Assembly (NCBI GenBank): GCA_934370915.1
Contig: CAKRNI010000159.1
Location: 1 to 6,044 of the forward strand
Direction: 5' to 3'
From: an uncultured Lachnospiraceae bacterium
GTDB taxonomy: Bacteria > Bacillota > Clostridia > Lachnospirales > Lachnospiraceae
Length of the DNA stretch: 6,044 nt
A program made the position numbers and the translations under genes. The notes beneath the pieces were generated by a model, which made no database searches, had not been told where the DNA came from, and saw only the letters and a list, made by a program, of their open reading frames with translations. This document shows, piece by piece, positions 1 through 5,187 of this stretch; position 1 is the first letter of the stretch, and every line of letters begins with the position of its first letter.

Positions 1-1305
1 ATTTCTGCCGCGAAGCTTCTGCTTGCCCAGGGCGGCGAAGTGGTTCTTTATGATGGAAATGAGAAGCTTTCCGAAGAAAAGCTGAAAGCAAAATTTGATG
101 AGGGCGCAAAGGTGACGATCGTCCTCGGTGAACTGAAGAAGACAGACCTTATGGGTGTGGAGTTATGTGTCATCAGTCCGGGTATCCCGCTTGAGGCGCC
201 GTTCGTCGCGGTGATCGACGAGGCAAAGATCCCGATCTGGAGTGAGATCGAGCTCGCTTACCACTGCTCCAAGGGAAAACTCGCTGCCATCACAGGCACA
301 AACGGTAAGACAACGACAACAGCCCTCACAGGCGAGATCATGAAAAAATTTTACAAGAGCGTATTCGTAGTAGGAAACATCGGTGATCCGTATACCGCCC
401 ACGCTCTTGAGACCACAGATGAGTCTGTGACCGTCGCGGAGGTTTCCAGCTTCCAGCTTGAGACCATCATGGACTTCCATCCGAATGTGTCCGCTATCAC
501 CAATATCACACCGGATCATCTGGACCGCCATAAGACCATGGAGTGCTACATTCAGGTCAAAGAGGGGATCACGAGAAACCAGACAGAGGAAGACTGCTGC
601 GTATTAAATTACGAGGATCCGGTCCTCAGAGAGTTCGGAAAAACATTAAAGTGCAAGGTTCTCTACTTCAGCAGCAGGGAGAAGCTTGATGAAGGTATCT
701 TTATGGACGGAAATCTTATCGTTTACCGTCATGACGGAAAGACTGAGAAGATCCTTGATGTCACAGAGTTAAATATCATCGGAAGACACAACCACGAGAA
801 CGTGATGACAGCGGTTGCGATCGCGATGCAGCTGGGTGTGCCGATGGATATGATCCGCGAGGCATGTAAGGAGTTCAAGGCCGTCGAACACCGGATCGAG
901 TATGTAAGAGAACGTTTCGGCGTTACGTATTATAATGACTCCAAGGGAACAAACCCGGATGCGGCGATTCAGGCTATCAAGGCGATGCCGGGACCGACAC
1001 TTCTCATCGCAGGAGGATATGACAAGCATTCCGAGTATGACGAGTGGATCGAGAGCTTTGACGGAAAAGTCCGTTATCTCGTTCTCATCGGACAGACAAG
1101 AGACAAGATCGCCGAGTGTGCAAAGAAACATGGCATCACGGATATCATGTATGCGGAAGACATGCAGGAAGCCGTTCAGGTATGCGCTTCCTACGCAAAT
1201 GCAGGCGATTATGTGCTGCTCTCTCCGGCATGCGCAAGCTGGGGAATGTTCAAGAACTTTGAGGAGCGCGGACGGATCTTTAAGGAATGCGTCAACGCGC
1301 TGTAA
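1..1305 (+). CDS. murD: UDP-N-acetylmuramoyl-L-alanine--D-glutamate ligase MurD (5' partial)
   Basis: Cytoplasmic ATP-dependent Mur ligase that adds D-glutamate to UDP-MurNAc-L-alanine, the second amino-acid addition in peptidoglycan precursor synthesis. The frame is open from base 1, so the gene begins before the window; 434 residues are visible. By comparison with E. coli MurD, about 15-20 N-terminal residues are missing, including the start of the nucleotide-fold glycine motif. Seen, counting from the first visible codon: the ATP-binding loop GTNGKTTTT from residue 99; SSFQLE from 149; NITPDHLDRH from 168; Lys187, placed like the carbamylated lysine of the family; YNDSKGTNPDA from 311 in the C-terminal domain; and LLSPACASWGMFKNFEERG, with its Ser-Pro-Ala at 408-410, typical of MurD rather than MurC/E/F. 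No frameshift or lost motif is seen. The in-frame GTG at 40 lies inside the N-terminal domain and is not the start. The stop is followed 12 bases later by ftsW, which suggests co-transcription. Confidence 0.96.
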   Translation: MSAAKLLLAQGGEVVLYDGNEKLSEEKLKAKFDEGAKVTIVLGELKKTDLMGVELCVISPGIPLEAPFVAVIDEAKIPIWSEIELAYHCSKGKLAAITGTNGKTTTTALTGEIMKKFYKSVFVVGNIGDPYTAHALETTDESVTVAEVSSFQLETIMDFHPNVSAITNITPDHLDRHKTMECYIQVKEGITRNQTEEDCCVLNYEDPVLREFGKTLKCKVLYFSSREKLDEGIFMDGNLIVYRHDGKTEKILDVTELNIIGRHNHENVMTAVAIAMQLGVPMDMIREACKEFKAVEHRIEYVRERFGVTYYNDSKGTNPDAAIQAIKAMPGPTLLIAGGYDKHSEYDEWIESFDGKVRYLVLIGQTRDKIAECAKKHGITDIMYAEDMQEAVQVCASYANAGDYVLLSPACASWGMFKNFEERGRIFKECVNAL

Positions 1306-1306
1306 T

Positions 1307-1311
1307 GGAGG
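1307..1311 (+). promoter_or_regulatory. Ribosome binding site of ftsW
   Basis: GGAGG begins one base after the murD stop codon and lies 6 bases before GTG 1318. It decides the GTG start of ftsW and suggests translation is handed directly from murD to ftsW. Confidence 0.85.
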
Positions 1312-1317
1312 CTTAGC

Positions 1318-2730
1318 GTGGCTCGAAAGAAAGTTCGAAAAGCCGGCGGCAGGGCACAGGCGCGGAGGCAGGCGGTACAGAGACAGCAGGTACAGCGTCA
1401 GCAGATGCAGAGACAGCAGATGTCCAGAGAGCAGGTGGAACGCCAGCAGGTCGAAAGAGAGCGGGCAAGACGCCAGCAGGAAGGTCAGCGCCGGGAGCAG
1501 CTTCTGATGCAGCAGCGTCAGGAGATGCTGCAGAGACAGGAGATGCTGCGGAAGCAGCAGATGTATGGAGATCAGGGACAGGAAGAGGGACGACGGAAAA
1601 AGAAAGCGCGGCGTTTCTACGACTATGATCTTCTGGTGGTCATCATCTTCCTCACGGTATTCGGACTGATCATGATCTACAGTTCCAGCGCCTACAATGC
1701 TCAGGTGAGCGGTCAGCCGTCTACCTACTACATGGTGCGTCAGGGACAGATCGCTGTGGCGGGATTTATCCTGATGCTGATCATCTCAAAGATCGACTAC
1801 CATTTCTTTGCGAAATTTGCCGTTCCTGCGGTCGTTGTGGCTTATATCTGTGAATTTCTTGTAACATTCACACCGCTTGGAATTAAGGTAAACGGTAAGA
1901 AAAGATGGCTGGGAACGCGATCTCTGCGCTTCCAGCCCGCAGAGCTTGTAAAGATCGTTGTGATCCTGCTTCTTGCGGTCCTTATTACGAGACTCGGAAA
2001 AAAGATCAACGAATGGCGCGTGTGGGGAATGCTTGCGGTTCTCATCGGACCACTGGCTCTCCTCGTCACCATGAACAACTTAAGCTCCGGTATCATCATC
2101 TGCGGCATCGCATTTGTCATGATGTTTATCGCGTGCAAGAGAAAATGGCCATTTGTTGCGACGGTGGTGCTTGGATTTGCGGTCATCGTGTTCGCTCCGC
2201 CTGTGGCCATCGCTCTGGAGAAGGCGGGAGTCCTTCACTCTTACCAGTTGAGCCGTATTCTGGTTTGGAAAAACCCGGAGGCATATCCAAAGTCCGGTGG
2301 ATATCAGGTTCTTCAGGGACTTTATGCCATCGGTTCCGGCGGCCTTTTGGGAAAGGGACTCGGACAGAGTATCCAGAAACTGAGCTTCCTTCCGGAACCG
2401 CAGAATGATATGATTTTTGCAGTGATCTGCGAGGAACTGGGGCTTTTCGGCGCAGTGGCCGTGATCTTCATGTTCCTGTTCATGTTATACAGGTTTCTGG
2501 TCATCGCCGGAAACGCGCCGGATCTTTTCGGCGCGATGTTAGTGACAGGGGTTCTGGCCCACATTGCGATCCAGGTCGTTTTAAACATCGCCGTTGTAAC
2601 CAATGTGATCCCGAACACAGGAATCACGCTTCCGTTTATCAGCTACGGAGGTACATCGGTACTGTTTTTGATGGTGGAAATGGGAATGGTTCTGAGTGTA
2701 TCCAACCGGATCCGGCTGGAACAGCAGTAA
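1318..2730 (+). CDS. ftsW: SEDS peptidoglycan glycosyltransferase FtsW with Gln/Arg-rich N-terminal extension
   Basis: Integral membrane SEDS-family enzyme (FtsW/RodA/SpoVE), expected to polymerise lipid II into glycan strands at the division site with a partner class B PBP. The 470-residue product starts at GTG with GGAGG 6 bases upstream. Residues 1-100 are hydrophilic and very rich in Gln, Arg, Glu and Met, ending in a basic stretch (RRKKKARR, 92-99). About ten membrane segments follow, beginning near 105-122, 143-159 and 167-184. SEDS hallmarks seen: NGKKRW at 192-197; LPEPQND with Asp364, aligned with the essential Asp of the large extracellular loop (E. coli FtsW Asp297, RodA Asp262); EELG just after it; and the C-terminal PNTGITLPFISYGGTS ending near 447. 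The usual PDxG-type motif is replaced by NNLSSG at 253-258. SpoVE, the sporulation paralogue, is hard to exclude. The murD-adjacent position and the dcw context favour FtsW. The family is typically about 370-420 residues; the excess is the N-terminal tail. Confidence 0.9.
   Translation: MARKKVRKAGGRAQARRQAVQRQQVQRQQMQRQQMSREQVERQQVERERARRQQEGQRREQLLMQQRQEMLQRQEMLRKQQMYGDQGQEEGRRKKKARRFYDYDLLVVIIFLTVFGLIMIYSSSAYNAQVSGQPSTYYMVRQGQIAVAGFILMLIISKIDYHFFAKFAVPAVVVAYICEFLVTFTPLGIKVNGKKRWLGTRSLRFQPAELVKIVVILLLAVLITRLGKKINEWRVWGMLAVLIGPLALLVTMNNLSSGIIICGIAFVMMFIACKRKWPFVATVVLGFAVIVFAPPVAIALEKAGVLHSYQLSRILVWKNPEAYPKSGGYQVLQGLYAIGSGGLLGKGLGQSIQKLSFLPEPQNDMIFAVICEELGLFGAVAVIFMFLFMLYRFLVIAGNAPDLFGAMLVTGVLAHIAIQVVLNIAVVTNVIPNTGITLPFISYGGTSVLFLMVEMGMVLSVSNRIRLEQQ
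1375..1464 (+). repeat. Six-copy 15-bp coding repeat (VQRQQ-like) in the ftsW tail
   Basis: Residues 20-49 of FtsW read as six consecutive five-residue units: VQRQQ, VQRQQ, MQRQQ, MSREQ, VERQQ and VERER. At the DNA level these are degenerate 15-base units built on cag/aga/cgt codons. A second pattern follows at 1516-1551, two 18-base units coding RQEMLQ and RQEMLR. The region is predicted helical or disordered and strongly basic. The first three units are close enough to change in number by replication slippage without breaking the frame. Confidence 0.8.
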
Positions 2731-2738
2731 CAAAATGA

Positions 2739-2783
2739 GATTTTCCGCATATACTGTTTTATAGCGGCATGTGCGGGGGAATC
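2739..2783 (+). promoter_or_regulatory. Possible hairpin covering the murA ribosome binding site
   Basis: In the RNA, GATTTTCCGC at 2739-2748 can pair with GCGGGGGAATC at 2773-2783. This gives ten pairs, two of them G-U, with one bulged G and a loop of 24 bases. The right arm contains the GGGGGA ribosome binding site of murA, so the fold would hide it. This was read by eye; no folding energy was computed, and the 24-base loop lowers stability. A ligand or antisense partner is not evident. Confidence 0.3.
2775..2780 (+). promoter_or_regulatory. Ribosome binding site that decides the murA start
   Basis: GGGGGA lies 6 bases before TTG 2787. The in-frame ATG at 2769 has no purine-rich sequence at a useful distance upstream (it is preceded by a T/A-rich run and GCGGC), and this site lies downstream of it. 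The site therefore supports TTG 2787. Confidence 0.65.
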
Positions 2784-2786
2784 GGT

Positions 2787-4055
2787 TTGCGGATATTTAA
2801 GGTTCAGGGGCTTAAGCCCCTGCATGGGAAAATAAAGATCCAGGGAGCGAAAAACGCGGTGCTGCCCATGATGGCGGCAAGTCTTCTGGCGGAGGGAAGG
2901 ACCGAGATCCGGAATGTTCCGGGAATCTCGGACGTGTTCCTGATGGCAGAGATCCTGAGACAACTTGGATGTCAGGTGGAATTTTGGGATGATGTCCTGA
3001 GAATCAATGCCTTTGGACTCTCGGGAACGATGATCTCCGAAAAGTCGGTGGGGAAGATGCGGTCTTCCAGCCTGCTTTTAGGACCGCTGTTGGCGAGAGC
3101 CGGGGAGGTGACGACCTGGTATCCGGGCGGCTGCGTGATCGGAAAACGTCCGATCGATTATCACCTGGATGTGCTCCGGTCCATGGGAGCAGAGATACTT
3201 GATGATGGCGGAATGCTGATTGCAAAAGCGAAAAAGCTTTGTGGAACAACATTCCGTTTTCCATATCCGAGTGTCGGAGCGACAGAAAACGCGGTGATGG
3301 CTGCTGTTTTAGCCTCAGGAACGACGAAGCTCGTCAACTGTGCCAGAGAGCCGGAAGTCGCAGAGCTCTGCGGCTTTCTGCGGTCCATGGGAGCAAAGAT
3401 CTCCGGGGAGCGAACCGGAATCATCATGGTGGACGGAGTGGAAAAGCTCTTTCCTACGAACCATGTGACGGCGGGAGACCGGATCTGCGCGGGAACATAC
3501 CTTGCGGCTGTGGCTGCGTCCGGCGGGGAGGTCGAGATCACCGGCGTGGAGCCGGTCGTTCTGGTGGAACCGTTAAAGGTACTCCGAAAGATGGGGGCCG
3601 GGATCAGGATTTTTGGGACGACGGGACCGAAAGCAAGGATCTGTATGGCGATGGAACAGCGTCCGGCCGGGGTCGAGATCGATACCGGACCGTACCCGGG
3701 TTTTCCGACGGATCTCCAGTCTGTCTTTCTCGCGGCAGAGGCGGTGGGAAGCGGGGAGAGCCGGTTCCGGGAGACTGTGTATGAGGCAAGATTTGAGGCG
3801 GCGATGCGGCTTGCAGCCTTTGGAGCCGATGTATCGGTCCAAAAAGATACGGCGATAATAAAAGGAAGATATCCGCTTGTTCCCGGGATTGCAGAGACAC
3901 CGGACCTTCGCGGCGGGGCGGCGCTTTTAGTGGCGGCTCTGGCGGCAGACGGGCTCAGTGTGATCGCAGACCGGGGACATTTGAGCCGCGGCTATGAGAA
4001 TATCGCAAGAGATTTGAGAAAACTCGGGGCAGACATTGAGGAGCATGAGCTGTAA
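2787..4055 (+). CDS. murA: UDP-N-acetylglucosamine 1-carboxyvinyltransferase MurA
   Basis: Cytoplasmic enzyme that transfers the enolpyruvyl group of phosphoenolpyruvate to UDP-GlcNAc, the committed step of peptidoglycan synthesis and the target of fosfomycin. Starting at TTG 2787 gives 422 residues, normal for the family. This start places Lys22-Asn23 (GAKNAVLP) at exactly the E. coli numbers and the catalytic Cys of PGGCVIGKRP at 116 (E. coli 115). Arg121 matches E. coli Arg120, Asp309 in GFPTDLQ matches Asp305, and Arg401 in SRGYENI matches Arg397. An in-frame ATG at 2769 would add six residues (MCGGIG) but lacks a ribosome binding site. Having Cys rather than Asp in the active loop predicts fosfomycin sensitivity at the target. 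Firmicutes often carry two MurA paralogues; which one this is cannot be told here. The gene follows ftsW by 56 bases and looks richer in G+C than ftsZ. It sits where murG is found in many dcw clusters. Confidence 0.95.
   Translation: MRIFKVQGLKPLHGKIKIQGAKNAVLPMMAASLLAEGRTEIRNVPGISDVFLMAEILRQLGCQVEFWDDVLRINAFGLSGTMISEKSVGKMRSSSLLLGPLLARAGEVTTWYPGGCVIGKRPIDYHLDVLRSMGAEILDDGGMLIAKAKKLCGTTFRFPYPSVGATENAVMAAVLASGTTKLVNCAREPEVAELCGFLRSMGAKISGERTGIIMVDGVEKLFPTNHVTAGDRICAGTYLAAVAASGGEVEITGVEPVVLVEPLKVLRKMGAGIRIFGTTGPKARICMAMEQRPAGVEIDTGPYPGFPTDLQSVFLAAEAVGSGESRFRETVYEARFEAAMRLAAFGADVSVQKDTAIIKGRYPLVPGIAETPDLRGGAALLVAALAADGLSVIADRGHLSRGYENIARDLRKLGADIEEHEL
2805..2822. repeat. Perfect 18-bp palindrome inside the murA start region
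   Basis: CAGGGGCTTAAGCCCCTG equals its own reverse complement. As RNA it could form a 7-bp GC-rich stem with a TTAA loop, beginning 18 bases after the TTG start. It encodes parts of the conserved VQGLKPL stretch, so the protein constrains it only partly. There is no T-run after it, so it is not an intrinsic terminator. Confidence 0.6.
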
Positions 4056-4168
4056 GGAAGATGGCGGATCATGTATCAGACCGGAGTTTTCCTGTGGTCA
4101 GCGCGGCAGAGGTGCATGACCTGTGATGTTACGTGAGAACAAGTGATCAGATAACAGGTGAAGAGAAA
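4056..4168 (+). other. 113-base gap between murA and ftsQ, no gene called
   Basis: No convincing gene, terminator or promoter is seen. Short open frames exist: ATG 4061 to TGA 4126 (21 codons, MADHVSDRSF...), ATG 4071 to TGA 4136, and ATG 4126 to TGA 4146. The purine run AAGGAAG directly abuts ATG 4061, which is too close to act as a normal ribosome binding site for it. The only inverted repeat noted is GGTCA/TGACC at 4096-4100 and 4117-4121, with no T-run. Transcription from murA probably reads through. Confidence 0.5.
4156..4161 (+). promoter_or_regulatory. Ribosome binding site that decides the ftsQ start
   Basis: AGGTGA is 7 bases before ATG 4169 and is followed by a purine-rich spacer. 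The longer in-frame start, GTG 4133, has only GTGATGTTAC in front of it and no Shine-Dalgarno match, so ATG 4169 is preferred. Confidence 0.65.
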
Positions 4169-4984
4169 ATGTTATTTAGAAGAAGAGGTCTTGGTTTTGG
4201 AAGACGCAGCTTTGGGATCCATTTTGGGAGAAGAAGCAGCAGCGGATTTGGAATGTACAACAGGAGAGGCGGAAGAAAGAGGGGGATCATTCCTGGGGTG
4301 ATCCTCGCGATCCTCATCATTCTTCTTGTCCTCATCTTCTCTGTCCGCATCAGGGATGTGGAAGTGAGCGGAAACAAACAGTATACAAAGGAACAGATCG
4401 AGTCGCTGTTATTTGATGGCAAGTGGTCCAGAAATTCCGCGTTCTGTTATTATCAGAACAGGTTTCGGGAGCACAAGTCCATTCCGTTTATCGAGGAATA
4501 TAAGATCAATTTCAAGAGTCCCACGAGAGTGGAGGTCGTTGTCTTTGAGAAGAGCGTAGTCGGCTGTGTTTCCTATATGAGCAGCTACATGTACTTTGAT
4601 AAGGACGGAATTATCGTGGAGAGCTCTTCGGAGCAGCTTCCGGGCGTTCCGGTGATCGCCGGTCTTGAGTTCGGGCATATCGTTCTGCATCAGCCCCTTC
4701 CGGTGGCAGATCAGGATATTTTCGGTGAGATCCTGAACCTGACTCAGGTACTGAATGTCAGCGACATTCAGGTTGACCGGATCAATTACAACAGCTACAA
4801 CGAGGCGGAGCTCGTGATGGGAGACATCACGGTGGAACTTGGAAACTCGGACAGCCTCGACGGAAAGATATCGGAGCTTCATGATATTATGCCGGAGCTT
4901 TCCGGACTTTCCGGGACGCTGTATCTGGATACGTATGACGAGACGAATTCCAGCCCGACATACCGGTTTGTGAAAAAGGACTGA
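4169..4984 (+). CDS. ftsQ: Cell division protein FtsQ/DivIB
   Basis: Single-pass membrane scaffold of the divisome that, with FtsL/DivIC-type partners, links the early ring to the septal synthases. The 271-residue product from ATG 4169 has the family architecture. Residues 1-39 are an Arg/Gly/Ser/Phe-rich cytoplasmic tail, and 40-59 are one hydrophobic segment (IIPGVILAILIILLVLIFSV). A POTRA domain follows at about 60-130, opening with RIRDVEVSGNKQYTKEQI and ending in the KSPTRVEVVVFEK strand. The extracytoplasmic beta domain runs to the C-terminus. Identity rests on this architecture and on the position directly before ftsZ, since the family is poorly conserved in sequence. An alternative start at GTG 4133 would add 12 residues. 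It is probably expressed with murA and ftsW; no promoter was found in front of it. No large C-terminal tail is present. Confidence 0.88.
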   Translation: MLFRRRGLGFGRRSFGIHFGRRSSSGFGMYNRRGGRKRGIIPGVILAILIILLVLIFSVRIRDVEVSGNKQYTKEQIESLLFDGKWSRNSAFCYYQNRFREHKSIPFIEEYKINFKSPTRVEVVVFEKSVVGCVSYMSSYMYFDKDGIIVESSSEQLPGVPVIAGLEFGHIVLHQPLPVADQDIFGEILNLTQVLNVSDIQVDRINYNSYNEAELVMGDITVELGNSDSLDGKISELHDIMPELSGLSGTLYLDTYDETNSSPTYRFVKKD

Positions 4985-5046
4985 GGAGAATTGACCGGAA
5001 GGTCTGTGTCGCCCGTCTGCGGGGTGTGAAACGGCAGAAAATCAGT

Positions 5047-5063
5047 GTTTTTTTCAAAAAAAC
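5047..5063. repeat. A/T palindrome upstream of the ftsZ promoter (copy 1)
   Basis: GTTTTTTTCAAAAAAAC is an inverted repeat with 8-base arms around a central C at 5055. It shares the TTTTTCAAAAA core with a second palindrome centred 33 bases downstream. It lies roughly 50-65 bases upstream of the inferred ftsZ transcription start, a position where an AT-rich UP element or a regulator could act. Confidence 0.55.
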
Positions 5064-5076
5064 CATAAATTTAAGG

Positions 5077-5098
5077 TTGATATTTTTCAAAAAATCAA
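5077..5098. repeat. A/T palindrome overlapping the ftsZ -35 region (copy 2)
   Basis: A near-perfect inverted repeat: TTGAT at the left and ATCAA at the right flank a TTTTTCAAAAA core centred on C5088, with one unpaired A at 5082. It covers the proposed -35 hexamer and most of the spacer of the ftsZ promoter, the usual place for a repressor site. Such symmetry can also arise by chance in AT-rich DNA. Confidence 0.5.
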
Positions 5099-5105
5099 AT
5101 ATGAT
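5077..5105 (+). promoter_or_regulatory. Sigma-A-type promoter for ftsZ
   Basis: A -35 hexamer TTGATA (5077-5082; 5 of 6 to TTGACA) and a -10 hexamer TATGAT (5100-5105; 5 of 6 to TATAAT) are separated by exactly 17 bases. Transcription would start near 5111-5113, giving a leader of about 75 bases before TTG 5188. Read by eye. The spacing and position just upstream of ftsZ make it credible. Confidence 0.7.
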
Positions 5106-5120
5106 ATATGTTAGATTAAC

Positions 5121-5147
5121 TTGGGATTTTTATGACCATGCTAATAC
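5121..5147 (+). promoter_or_regulatory. Weak second candidate promoter for ftsZ
   Basis: TGCTAATAC at 5139-5147 resembles an extended -10 element (TGN plus TAATAC). The best upstream hexamer, TTGGGA at 5121-5126, is only 15 bases away, which is short. Multiple promoters before ftsZ are common in bacteria, but this one is a weak match. Confidence 0.25.
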
Positions 5148-5173
5148 AGATGTAATAGATTGATAGATATTAA

Positions 5174-5179
5174 AGGAGG
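5174..5179 (+). promoter_or_regulatory. Strong ribosome binding site of ftsZ
   Basis: AGGAGG inside AAAGGAGGAGA, 8 bases before TTG 5188. The near-perfect match likely compensates for the weak TTG initiation codon. Confidence 0.85.
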
Positions 5180-5187
5180 AGACATTC

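Larger units (their letters stand above)
4985..5187 (+). other. 203-base ftsQ-ftsZ intergenic region
   Basis: No gene is seen. The first ~55 bases are GC-rich with short inverted repeats: GACC-GGAA-GGTC at 4993-5004 forms a small GNRA-type hairpin, and CCCG-TCTG-CGGG lies a little further on. From about 5040 the sequence turns strongly AT-rich and carries two A/T palindromes, a promoter and the ftsZ ribosome binding site. A strong intrinsic terminator for the upstream operon is not evident, so read-through into ftsZ remains possible. Confidence 0.6.

Noticed and set aside
163..531. Minus-strand open frame opposite murD (122 codons)
   Set aside because: It lies wholly opposite strongly conserved murD motifs and resembles no known protein; it is a shadow of codon use on the other strand. 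The same applies to the minus-strand frames at 769-1131, 1842-2210 and 3161-3541.
935..1507. Plus-strand frame spanning the murD-ftsW junction (190 codons)
   Set aside because: It overlaps murD and ftsW in another frame, and its Arg/Ser-rich product reflects the shifted reading of their codons. No ribosome binding site or family match.
1375..1551. CRISPR-like array or non-coding tandem repeat
   Set aside because: The units are 15 and 18 bases, contiguous with no unique spacers, stay in frame and are part of ftsW.
2750..2755. TATACT as a -10 element for a murA promoter
   Set aside because: No acceptable -35 hexamer lies 15-19 bases upstream; co-transcription with ftsW is simpler.
4061..4126. 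Possible 21-codon leader ORF between murA and ftsQ
   Set aside because: AAGGAAG touches the ATG with no spacer, the product resembles nothing, and other short frames of similar quality overlap it.
4133..4168. Longer ftsQ start at GTG 4133
   Set aside because: No Shine-Dalgarno sequence in front of it, whereas ATG 4169 has AGGTGA at 7 bases. The extra 12 residues (MRTSDQITGEEK) resemble no domain.
4409..4882. Minus-strand open frame opposite ftsQ (157 codons)
   Set aside because: No membrane, signal or family motif, and ftsQ in the opposite direction has the full expected architecture, so this is a shadow frame.
5001..5063. Intrinsic terminator after ftsQ using the T-run at 5048-5054
   Set aside because: The GC-rich hairpins upstream are short (4-5 bp) and end more than 20 bases before the T-run. 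The GTTTTTTTCAAAAAAAC repeat has a one-base centre and cannot form a normal terminator stem.
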